From Holophagaceae bacterium (GTDB lineage Bacteria; Acidobacteriota; Holophagae; Holophagales; Holophagaceae), in the NCBI GenBank assembly GCA_025353305.1, contig JANXQX010000310.1, positions 1 through 5,388 of the forward strand: a stretch of DNA of 5,388 nucleotides. The letters are read 5' to 3'. The notes under the pieces are model-generated. The model had not been told where the DNA came from. It did not search any database and was given only the letters and a program-made list of their open reading frames with translations. A program made the translations under genes and the position numbers. Below are positions 1 to 5,364 of the stretch, one piece after another; positions within the stretch are counted from its first letter, which is position 1; each line of letters starts with the position of its first letter.

Positions 1-881
1 AGCACGATGAAATCATCTTTGAGTTCAGGAGAAATTCCGGGGATGACCGCCGCGAGGTTCGCCGTGGTGATTTCTTCCGTCGTGATTTTTGGGACATAGG
101 TAAACGCGCCCAAGGCCCTTGCCGGCTCAGGATTTGCCAGAGGTTTCAATTCAAGCTGGAAGGCCTTGGCAGCTGCGGCGCTCATCCAGAAAATTTGGGA
201 TTCACGTGTGCTGCCACCTTTAAGCGATAACTGGCCACGTTTGGCGAAACGGTCCAGGAACATTCGCATCCGACCGAAACCAGCCTCCTTGTCGGGCCGC
301 GTCTGGATGAACAGGCAACCTGCCGCACCCGCTTTCCGGGCCCAGTCCAGCTTGGTTTCGGTCTCCCCCGCGCGCCGCCAGCCTTCGTCGTTGGCACTCC
401 CGGTGATTTCCGGCCTGCCTTCCCACATGGCCACCCACCGCCCTTTCAACTCCAGGCCGGCGTAGTCGTCCCACTTCAGTTCCGGAGCATGGATTCCGTA
501 TCCGATGAAAAGCAGATCGCCCGAAGCCGGCTGGGTGCGGGTGGTAAGAATGTCCTCACCGAGCTTCAGGGAAACCTTCCCGAAAAAAATGGTCGAGTTG
601 CTGGTATCAAGCCTGGTGCGCACCAGGACATAGGGGAGGGCATAGGGATCTGTTCCGCCTGGATCCTTCAACGGAGCCAGGGGCTTCAGGCCCGCCTCTT
701 GGAATTGCTGGGAGACGTATTTCAGCGCCTTCCGCTGGCCTTCCGTTCCGGTGGCGCGGCCTTCCATGGACTTGTCGGCCAAGGCAAAGACATCCTTGCG
801 GAGCCTTGCGAGATCAGGGTCCTGGGCGGATAGGCAAGATACTATGCCTAACGCCGCAGCGAGTCGGCGGGTCAACGGCAT
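1..881 (-). CDS. Secreted M28-family zinc peptidase with PA-type region (C-terminal half off the window)
   Basis: Reading the minus strand from the ATG at 881 gives 293 uninterrupted codons running off the left edge, so the 3' end is missing. Residues 1-20 form a signal peptide (RR at 5-6, hydrophobic 7-18). It has either a lipobox-like IVSC ending at Cys16 or a type I site after Ala19. Residues 38-66 (MEGRATGTEGQRKA... then F..AGLKP) are typical of the N-terminal part of exported M28 aminopeptidases. Residues 123-157 (LLFIGYGIHAPELKWDDYAG, then KG-VAMWEGRP) and 178-193 (DWARKAGAAGCLFI) match the PA-like insert of that family. Residues 273-293 (TANLAAVIPG..PELKDDFIV) are the stretch just before the first zinc-binding His-x-Asp, which lies outside the window. 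Family members usually have about 500-560 residues, so roughly half is seen. Expected role: releasing N-terminal amino acids from peptides outside the cytoplasm. It is probably co-transcribed with the small gene 9 bases upstream. No strong ribosome binding site is visible, so translation may be coupled. The family call is firm; activity cannot be judged without the catalytic part. Confidence 0.88.
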   Translation of the reverse strand, partial: MPLTRRLAAALGIVSCLSAQDPDLARLRKDVFALADKSMEGRATGTEGQRKALKYVSQQFQEAGLKPLAPLKDPGGTDPYALPYVLVRTRLDTSNSTIFFGKVSLKLGEDILTTRTQPASGDLLFIGYGIHAPELKWDDYAGLELKGRWVAMWEGRPEITGSANDEGWRRAGETETKLDWARKAGAAGCLFIQTRPDKEAGFGRMRMFLDRFAKRGQLSLKGGSTRESQIFWMSAAAAKAFQLELKPLANPEPARALGAFTYVPKITTEEITTANLAAVIPGISPELKDDFIV

Positions 882-890
882 GGGCTTGAC

Positions 891-1199
891 TCAGTGCTTG
901 CCTTTCAACGGCGGATTGGGAATCCGGTCCTTGGTGTAGACCATGTGGGTATCGCAATCCACGGTGCAGCGCCAGCCGCGGGTGTCCTTCGGCATATGGA
1001 CATCCACTTCCCATCCACAGGACGCGCCGTTGAGCGGGATCCGGCGGGCGGTCATGGCAATGCCGCCGGTGTCCTGCTGGGCGATGGCTTTGGCCTCCCG
1101 CACGGTGTTTACAGGCCCGCCATGGCTGCGGGGGGCGCGGGGAGGGCGGTCCCCGGCCAAGAGCAGAGAGGGAACGAGCAGCAGGAGAGCCAGGCGCAT
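891..1199 (-). CDS. Small secreted PepSY-like protein (102 aa)
   Basis: The ATG at 1199 is preceded by GAGG with a 5-base spacer, a good ribosome binding site. Residues 1-16 (MRLALLLLVPSLLLAG) are a clear signal peptide, followed by a Pro/Arg-rich linker to about residue 30. Residues 33-92 have the layout of a PepSY-like domain: a helix (REAKAIAQQDTGG), a strand (IAMTARRI), then W63EVDV, W77RCTVD and the terminal hairpin D83THMVYTKDRI. This resembles the usual pattern of EVxV, then xVDxxTGxVL. The similarity is weak and was judged by eye. PepSY domains occur in propeptides of M4 metallopeptidases and as free exported proteins, where an inhibitor or modulator role has been proposed. Cys61, Cys78 and Cys82 are present; the last two form CxxxC. 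The gene sits 37 bases after the formyltransferase and 9 before the M28 peptidase, so it is probably in the same operon. It could also be an unrelated small periplasmic protein. Confidence 0.72.
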   Translation of the reverse strand: MRLALLLLVPSLLLAGDRPPRAPRSHGGPVNTVREAKAIAQQDTGGIAMTARRIPLNGASCGWEVDVHMPKDTRGWRCTVDCDTHMVYTKDRIPNPPLKGKH

Positions 1200-1236
1200 G
1201 GTGACCTCGGATACAAATGGACCAGTACTAGCGAGT

Positions 1237-2160
1237 CTATAGGGAGACTTCCGGAATGCCTATTTCGCGGAGAAGGGTCCCGTGTTCCGTGGGCCGCTCG
1301 GTGCGGACTTGGCCTTTCCGCAAGGTGTGAACCATCAAGGCGCCGTCCCTGAAACCCAGCACCGTGCCTTCCCGGGTCAGCCTGAAACATCCGGAAGCGC
1401 AGGGCAGGGAGGTTGGCAGGGCCCACGGTATGTGCAGCATCCCGCCAGCCGTGCTGATGAAGGCATTGGGCCACGGGTCCGCCACGGCGCGGATCAGGTT
1501 GAACGCTTCGGCGGCGGACATCGAAAAGTCGAGTTGCCCGTCTTCCGGTTTTCTTCCCCCGAAATAGGTCGAGGGCGCCAGGCTCTTCTGACTGACGCGG
1601 ACCGCGGTTCCATCAAGCAGTTCCGGCACCACATTCCGCACCAGGATGCGGCCCGCCCCGGCGCTCTTCAACGTGAGGCTCAACGCGGTATCGTCCCAAT
1701 CAATGGGTAGTTTCATCTGTCCCACGATGTCGCCGTCATCGGGCTTGGGCGTCATCGCATGAAGGGTGATGCCGGTTTCAGGCTCACCTTTCACCAGAAC
1801 CCAATTGATGGGAGCGCGCCCCCGGTATTTCGGCAGCAGCGAACCATGAAGATTGAAGGCGCCCAGGCGCGGCACGTCGAGAAAGCGGGCCTGGATCATT
1901 TCGCGGAAATAGAAACTGAACAGGAAATCGGGCTTCAGGGAGCGGATGGTCTCAAAAACCGAATCCTCATTGAACCGCTTTTCAAAACACACTGGAATAC
2001 CATGGGCTTCGGCCAAGCGCGCCGGTGGCTCAAACCAGGTCTCTGCTTCACCCTGGGCGTAGGTATAGAGCGCCAGGACTTGGATTCCCGCGTCCAGTAG
2101 GCCCGCCAAGGCCTCCCGCCCCACGGGAGAATAAGCGCACACCACAGCAGTCGGCCCCAT
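1237..2160 (-). CDS. ArnA-type sugar N-formyltransferase (stand-alone)
   Basis: The 307-residue protein aligns by eye along its length with the N-terminal formyltransferase half of E. coli ArnA. That enzyme transfers formyl from N10-formyltetrahydrofolate to the 4-amino group of UDP-4-amino-4-deoxy-L-arabinose in the cytoplasm. Numbered from the ATG at 2160, the folate-site signature FNLHGSLLPKYRGRAP lies at 102-117 with the catalytic Asn103 and His105. The catalytic Asp of ArnA corresponds to Asp141 (PKPDDGD). FSFYFRE (82-88) and RAVADPWPNAF (224-234) also match ArnA, and residues from about 205 form the OB-fold-like C-terminal domain. The dehydrogenase/decarboxylase half of ArnA is absent and no other arn or nucleotide-sugar genes are visible, so the true substrate may be another amino sugar of a surface glycan. 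Methionyl-tRNA formyltransferase is less likely, because HGSLLPKYRGRAPINW is the sugar-enzyme form of the motif. A TTG one codon upstream (2163) could also start it. No good ribosome binding site is seen for either start. It is probably the first gene of an operon with the two genes that follow. Confidence 0.88.
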   Translation of the reverse strand: MGPTAVVCAYSPVGREALAGLLDAGIQVLALYTYAQGEAETWFEPPARLAEAHGIPVCFEKRFNEDSVFETIRSLKPDFLFSFYFREMIQARFLDVPRLGAFNLHGSLLPKYRGRAPINWVLVKGEPETGITLHAMTPKPDDGDIVGQMKLPIDWDDTALSLTLKSAGAGRILVRNVVPELLDGTAVRVSQKSLAPSTYFGGRKPEDGQLDFSMSAAEAFNLIRAVADPWPNAFISTAGGMLHIPWALPTSLPCASGCFRLTREGTVLGFRDGALMVHTLRKGQVRTERPTEHGTLLREIGIPEVSL

Positions 2161-2222
2161 CAACTAAAGATTGGCATGATTTGAATATCAAGGCCCATAT
2201 TCCACAGAATCGCCACAACCGT

Positions 2223-2256
2223 GTGAATTCACCCCGGAAATGGGGGGGTTCACCCC
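2223..2256. promoter_or_regulatory. Operator-like repeats in the divergent intergenic region
   Basis: Between the divergent starts (2160 and 2343) lies the perfect 10-bp palindrome GTGAATTCAC (2223-2232). Overlapping it is the first copy of the 8-bp direct repeat TTCACCCC (2228-2235), whose second copy is at 2249-2256. The repeat period is 21 bp, two helical turns, so both copies face the same side of the helix. A run of seven G (2242-2248) precedes the second copy and can pair with its CCCC. The block ends 10 bp upstream of the proposed -35 of the rightward gene. This layout suits a regulator site controlling one or both genes, but no known consensus is recognised and the repeats are short. 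Confidence 0.3.
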
Positions 2257-2265
2257 TGTTCCCAG

Positions 2266-2293
2266 TTGAACTGAGTCCAAGGGAGCTTATGCT
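2266..2293 (+). promoter_or_regulatory. Possible sigma70-type promoter for the transglutaminase-TPR gene
   Basis: TTGAAC (2266-2271) and TATGCT (2288-2293) each match the -35 and -10 consensus at four of six positions and are separated by 16 bases. This would start transcription near 2300 and give a leader of about 43 bases. The leader contains a 5-bp GC stem (GCCCC at 2300-2304 with GGGGC at 2310-2314, loop CTGTC), followed by the ribosome binding site GGAGAAAGAGG (2325-2335). The match is moderate, and the sigma-factor preferences of this organism are unknown. Confidence 0.35.
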
Positions 2294-2342
2294 GCTGATG
2301 CCCCCTGTCGGGGCGTGGTAGACCGGAGAAAGAGGCCAGAAA

Positions 2343-3500
2343 ATGCACTCCCGCAAGCTGTTTGGAAAGGCAGCAAGAACTGCATCGATGGCGATGCTCT
2401 TCTCGGCCATGGGACTTCTGCCGCTTCGGGGCCAGGATGTTGACCTGCTCCTGCCCGCCAAGCCATTGCCCATTCCATTCACCCAACTACCTGATACGAC
2501 TCCTTTTTCGGTTCCTCCTGAACTGTTGCCGCTCGTGCGGATGGCAACCGCCCGGGAAGCCAGCACGCGCGCCAAGCTCCAAAGAATCCTGGATCTCATC
2601 TTCCGGCCTGAAAGTGATGGCGGACTGGGCATCACCTATGACAATTCCCGCACGCGCACCATTTCCGAAGTGCTGAAGGAACGCAAAGCCAACTGCATTT
2701 CCCTGACGGCTTTGTGTGTGGCCTCGTGCAATCTGGCAGGTATCCAGGCCAATTTTGCTGAACCCTTGAACTTAAACCGGTGGACACGGGATGGAACCAT
2801 CATCCGGATGGAGCGGCACGTGGTGGCACTCATACCCATGTTCCCCATGGGGGATCTCGTGGCGGATTTCCTGCCCGAGTTGCGGCAGCGCCGAGGGGTG
2901 GGCTTGTACGTCGTTCAGATCCTCTCACCCGACCGAAGCCGGGCTCTTTTCCACAGCAACCGCGCTGTGGAATTGCTGCTCGAGGGCCGCAAGGACGAGG
3001 CCATGGCCCAAGCGGATTTGGCCGTGAGGGCCGATCCCACCTCCAATGTGAGCTGGAACATTCGTGGGGTGGTTTTGAAAAATGCGGGCAAGATCGAGTT
3101 GGCCAAGGCCGACTATCTGAAGGCCCTGAGCCTGGAGGCCAGGGACACCGCGGCCATCGGGAACATGGAGTCCCTCCTGCGGGAAATCAATCGTCCGGCC
3201 GAGGCAGCGCGCTATCACCAATTGGGATTAGAACTGCGGAAGAAAGATCCCTATTTCCAGGCCTTCCTGGCCGAAGAAGCCATGGAGGCGGAACAATGGG
3301 AAGAAGCCGCCAAGCACGTGGCCACTGCCATCAAGCTGTTGCCCTATGAATCCAATTTCTACCTGCTCAAGGCCAAATTGGACCTTCTGGACGGGAAGCC
3401 TGAAAAAGCCCTGGTTGCTCTGGAATTGGCTCGCCGTTGGGCCTTGCCCGCCGAGCGGGAGCGCTATGACAGCAAGATTGCGATGCTGAGGAAGAGTTGA
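2343..3500 (+). CDS. Exported transglutaminase-like/TPR protein (385 aa)
   Basis: The ATG at 2343 follows a strong ribosome binding site (AAAGAGG, 7-base spacer). Residues 1-30 look like a signal peptide: basic 4-12, hydrophobic 15-28, likely cleavage near RGQ (29-31). Residues 95-178 resemble a transglutaminase-like cysteine-protease fold. YDNSRTRTISEVL precedes Asn117-Cys118 (KANCISLTALCVA), His159 lies in ERHVVALI, and Asp175 in DLVADFLPE, so a full Cys-His-Asp triad is possible. From about residue 200 the protein is TPR-like: units near 202-235, 236-269, 304-337 and 338-371, with pairs such as GRKDEAMAQADLAVRADP and GKIELAKADYLKALSLE. The order of transglutaminase domain then TPR recalls SirB1/YchA-type proteins, but this one appears exported. 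The role is unknown; such domains act in peptide or peptidoglycan-related processing, or as inactive scaffolds. It is divergent from the formyltransferase and ends 5 bases from the stop of the opposite-strand TPR gene. The domain call is fairly sure; the activity is not. Confidence 0.85.
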   Translation: MHSRKLFGKAARTASMAMLFSAMGLLPLRGQDVDLLLPAKPLPIPFTQLPDTTPFSVPPELLPLVRMATAREASTRAKLQRILDLIFRPESDGGLGITYDNSRTRTISEVLKERKANCISLTALCVASCNLAGIQANFAEPLNLNRWTRDGTIIRMERHVVALIPMFPMGDLVADFLPELRQRRGVGLYVVQILSPDRSRALFHSNRAVELLLEGRKDEAMAQADLAVRADPTSNVSWNIRGVVLKNAGKIELAKADYLKALSLEARDTAAIGNMESLLREINRPAEAARYHQLGLELRKKDPYFQAFLAEEAMEAEQWEEAAKHVATAIKLLPYESNFYLLKAKLDLLDGKPEKALVALELARRWALPAERERYDSKIAMLRKS

Positions 3501-3505
3501 GAAAA

Positions 3506-5095
3506 TCAGTTTGATTCCAATTCCGAAAGCCGTTCGTGGGCCTCGCTGCTTTCGGGATGATGCATCAGGCATTCGCGCAGGAACCGGCGGGCGCCTTCAG
3601 GATCATGCAGGGCGTCTCGGCTTTCCGCGAGCTGGACCAAGGCTTCTCCACAGGTTTGATCCAGATGCAGCGCTTGGCGCCAGTGATTTTCAGAACGTTC
3701 CCATTCGCCCAGGTCCGCGCAGGCATGGCCGGCATCAAGCACCAGGCGTAAATTCTCCGGATCCATCAAGGCCGCCCGCTCCAGGTCAATTCGGGCAGCC
3801 AGGGGATCGCCCTGATGGCCGAACGCCAGACCTCTCAGATGCCAGAATACGGCCCGCTTGCGGGGCTCGGGCCCAAGGCCTTCCAGGAAGCCCTGCAGAG
3901 CCGCCCACGCTTCAAGGCCCGCCAGGCAATCGCCTTGCAGCATGAGCAGGGAGGGGTCTCCAGGGCGTTCCTCCAAAAGCTCTTTGCACCTGCCAAGCGC
4001 ATTTTCATAATCCCCGAGCGAGACTTGCAACTCCAGGTCCAGCGGCGGGTGGGCGGGACCCCGGCAATCGGCTGGTACCGTCCGCAGGAACTCCCACGCA
4101 GCGAGGGAATCGCCATCCACCCAATACGCCAACTCCGCGCGGCGGGTCTGCCACTCCCAGCGCAGTTCGGAATCCCCTTCCACTGGGAGTGATGCCTCGG
4201 CCCGCGCCAGGCAATGGCGGGCATCTTCAAAACTTCCACCGTCCATGGCCATCTGATGCCGTTCCATCCAAAGGCGGAAGGAAGCGGGGAACTGCGCCAG
4301 GCCTTCCTCCAAGGATGCCCAGGCGCCATTATCATCCCCCAGCCTTCGGAGGGCCCTCGCCTCTCCGGCCCAGTGCCAGGGTTCCGTGCGGGAGGGCGCA
4401 GGAAGGCTGCGGAAGAGCGCCAGGGCATCGGCCGCTCGGCCTTGTTGGAGGAGATAGGCCGAGGGTGTCGAACGATCCCAGGGCAGGCGGGGATCCCCAT
4501 GGCGCTGCATCAGCGCTGCCAGCGCACGCTCCGCCAAAGAGTTCTCGCCACGATTCAAGGCCGCGAGCATCAGGTCTTCCAACAGGAGAGGGTCTTCATC
4601 TGCCAGGGGCAGCACTGTTCTGAATTGTTCCCAGGCCCGGTCCACATCGCCTTCGTGGTTCCGCCGGATGTGGAGGATCCCCAATCGGTGAGGAATCTGC
4701 GGCATGGATGGCGCCAGCTTCAGCAGCATGCGGCCATAGCGGAAGCGCCAGCCCCCAACCTGCTTGGGCAGGCGGCGGAAGTAGGGCTGAACGAGAAGCC
4801 GCTTCCATAGCGGTAGGCGGACGAGCTGCGCCTCCAGGAAATCCGACCAGGCCTGATTCCGGAATCCCTGGGAAAAGTGCGCGCGACCCATGAGCAGATG
4901 AAGGCGATACCCGGTCTCACCGCTCGCGAAGCGGGCTGAATACAGAAGATCCGTGACTTTCGCTGCGGCACCTTTCGAGTTCCACTTCACTTCCGCCTTG
5001 CGAAGGAATCTAGGCAGGATCCAGTGATAGTGGACCCAGCGGCCCGCAACCAGGACCGCAAGGAGCAGTAAAAGCATGAAGTCGACCTTCTTCAT
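3506..5095 (-). CDS. Membrane-anchored TPR-repeat protein (529 aa)
   Basis: A short hydrophobic segment at residues 6-18 (FMLLLLLAVLVAG) follows MKKVD and probably anchors the protein. It is followed by a strongly basic stretch (R19, R29, R32, K33, K37, K41, K46). Nearly all the rest is helical-repeat sequence. The clearest TPR-like units are near residues 137-166, 211-237, 238-271, 350-380, 415-447, 448-481 and 482-515, for example LGDYENALGRCKELLEERPGDP and QGDPLAARIDLERAALMDPEN. No catalytic domain is visible, so a scaffold role in an assembly at the membrane is the most that can be inferred. The reading frame is intact. The first ATG (5095) has no ribosome binding site and lies 20 bases after the terminator of the cold-shock gene. 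Met7 (5077) is preceded by AAGAAGG at 8 bases and may be the true start, giving 523 residues. It faces the transglutaminase-TPR gene tail-to-tail; both being TPR proteins may hint at a related job, but that is speculation. Confidence 0.85.
   Translation of the reverse strand: MKKVDFMLLLLLAVLVAGRWVHYHWILPRFLRKAEVKWNSKGAAAKVTDLLYSARFASGETGYRLHLLMGRAHFSQGFRNQAWSDFLEAQLVRLPLWKRLLVQPYFRRLPKQVGGWRFRYGRMLLKLAPSMPQIPHRLGILHIRRNHEGDVDRAWEQFRTVLPLADEDPLLLEDLMLAALNRGENSLAERALAALMQRHGDPRLPWDRSTPSAYLLQQGRAADALALFRSLPAPSRTEPWHWAGEARALRRLGDDNGAWASLEEGLAQFPASFRLWMERHQMAMDGGSFEDARHCLARAEASLPVEGDSELRWEWQTRRAELAYWVDGDSLAAWEFLRTVPADCRGPAHPPLDLELQVSLGDYENALGRCKELLEERPGDPSLLMLQGDCLAGLEAWAALQGFLEGLGPEPRKRAVFWHLRGLAFGHQGDPLAARIDLERAALMDPENLRLVLDAGHACADLGEWERSENHWRQALHLDQTCGEALVQLAESRDALHDPEGARRFLRECLMHHPESSEAHERLSELESN
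3521..3557. repeat. Inverted repeat at the convergent gene ends, possible weak terminator
   Basis: TTCCGAAAGC (3521-3530) and GCTTTCGGGA (3548-3557) can form a 10-bp stem with one G-U pair and a 17-base loop. It begins 21 bases after the stop of the rightward transglutaminase-TPR gene and lies inside the last codons of the leftward TPR gene. No T-tract follows on either strand, so it is not a standard rho-independent terminator. It is, however, the only stem-loop I see where both transcripts should end. Chance within coding sequence is possible. Confidence 0.3.
5086..5092 (-). promoter_or_regulatory. Ribosome binding site favouring an internal start (Met7) of the TPR protein
   Basis: Read on the minus strand, AAGAAGG at 5092-5086 lies 8 bases before the ATG at 5077. 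This is good Shine-Dalgarno complementarity and spacing. The upstream ATG at 5095 has only CATACTGTATTC-type sequence before it, with no purine-rich site. This argues that translation may begin at 5077, although the KK pair of the longer form is also typical of a membrane anchor. Confidence 0.35.
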
Positions 5096-5115
5096 GAATA
5101 CAGTATGCCGGCAGG

Positions 5116-5140
5116 AAAAAGCCCCGGCAGAACCGGGGCT
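5116..5140 (-). terminator. Rho-independent terminator of the cold-shock gene
   Basis: On the minus strand a perfect 8-bp stem, AGCCCCGG (5140-5133) with CCGGGGCT (5127-5120), closes a TTCTG loop and runs directly into five T (5120-5116). It lies 20 bases after the cold-shock stop codon, the expected place and form for an intrinsic terminator. It separates that gene from the TPR gene, whose first ATG follows about 20 bases later. Confidence 0.92.
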
Positions 5141-5160
5141 GGGTAACGGTTGGCTTGGAT

Positions 5161-5364
5161 TCAGATTTTATTGACGTTCGAGGCCTGAGGACCTTTGGGG
5201 CCGTCTACGACATCGAAGCTCACGCGCTGCTGTTCGTCCAGGGTGCGGAATCCCTGGGTCTGGATGGCGGTGTGGTGGACAAAAAGGTCGGTGCCGCCTC
5301 CGTCGGGGGTGATGAAGCCGAAACCCTTTTCGGCGTTGAACCACTTCACTGTGCCTTCAGCCAT
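5161..5364 (-). CDS. Cold-shock domain protein (CspA family, 67 aa)
   Basis: The complete 67-residue protein has the size and sequence of CspA-family single-domain OB-fold proteins, which bind single-stranded RNA or DNA and melt RNA structure in the cytoplasm. The start [18 protein letters not shown] contains RNP1 (KGFGFI, 13-18). RNP2 is LFVHH (27-31), followed by TAI. The tail [13 protein letters not shown] (55-67) is the usual C-terminal signature. The ATG at 5364 is preceded by TAAAGGAAAG with AGGA 9 bases upstream, a good ribosome binding site. The gene is probably monocistronic: it ends in a strong intrinsic terminator, and its promoter and most of any 5' leader lie beyond the right edge. 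Thus cold-inducible or constitutive control cannot be judged. The only small oddity is His31 where E. coli CspA has Phe in VFVHF. The family is certain; the exact paralogue is not. Confidence 0.97.
   Translation of the reverse strand: MAEGTVKWFNAEKGFGFITPDGGGTDLFVHHTAIQTQGFRTLDEQQRVSFDVVDGPKGPQASNVNKI

Noticed and set aside
166..833. Plus-strand open frames of 99 and 114 codons in the left part
   Set aside because: The minus strand reads through this whole region as one M28 peptidase with recognisable family motifs.
1237..2160. Methionyl-tRNA formyltransferase (fmt)
   Set aside because: The signature and the RAVADPWP block match the ArnA formyltransferase domain more closely, and no def or other translation-linked neighbour is present.
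2172..2185. TGGCATG...TTGAA resembling a sigma54 promoter on the plus strand
   Set aside because: The spacing between the two halves is two bases too short, the essential downstream GC is missing, and the gene start is about 160 bases away.
2163..2191. TTGATA (minus, 2191-2186) and TTTAGT (2168-2163) with 17-base spacing as a promoter for the formyltransferase
   Set aside because: Transcription would start inside the first codons, beyond the ATG at 2160, so it cannot serve the gene as aligned with ArnA.
2048..2635. Open frame of 195 codons on the minus strand across the intergenic region
   Set aside because: It overlaps the starts of two well-supported genes, shows no recognisable domain, and its composition is that of an out-of-frame reading.
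2780..3349. Open frame of 189 codons on the plus strand inside the transglutaminase-TPR gene
   Set aside because: Its Gly/Arg/Pro-rich, featureless translation is typical of a shifted frame in GC-rich coding sequence.
3835..4810. Long open frames on both strands (221 codons minus at 4500-3835, 198 codons plus at 4214-4810) inside the TPR gene
   Set aside because: The TPR frame has clear repeat periodicity over the whole span. The others lack domains and sensible start contexts.
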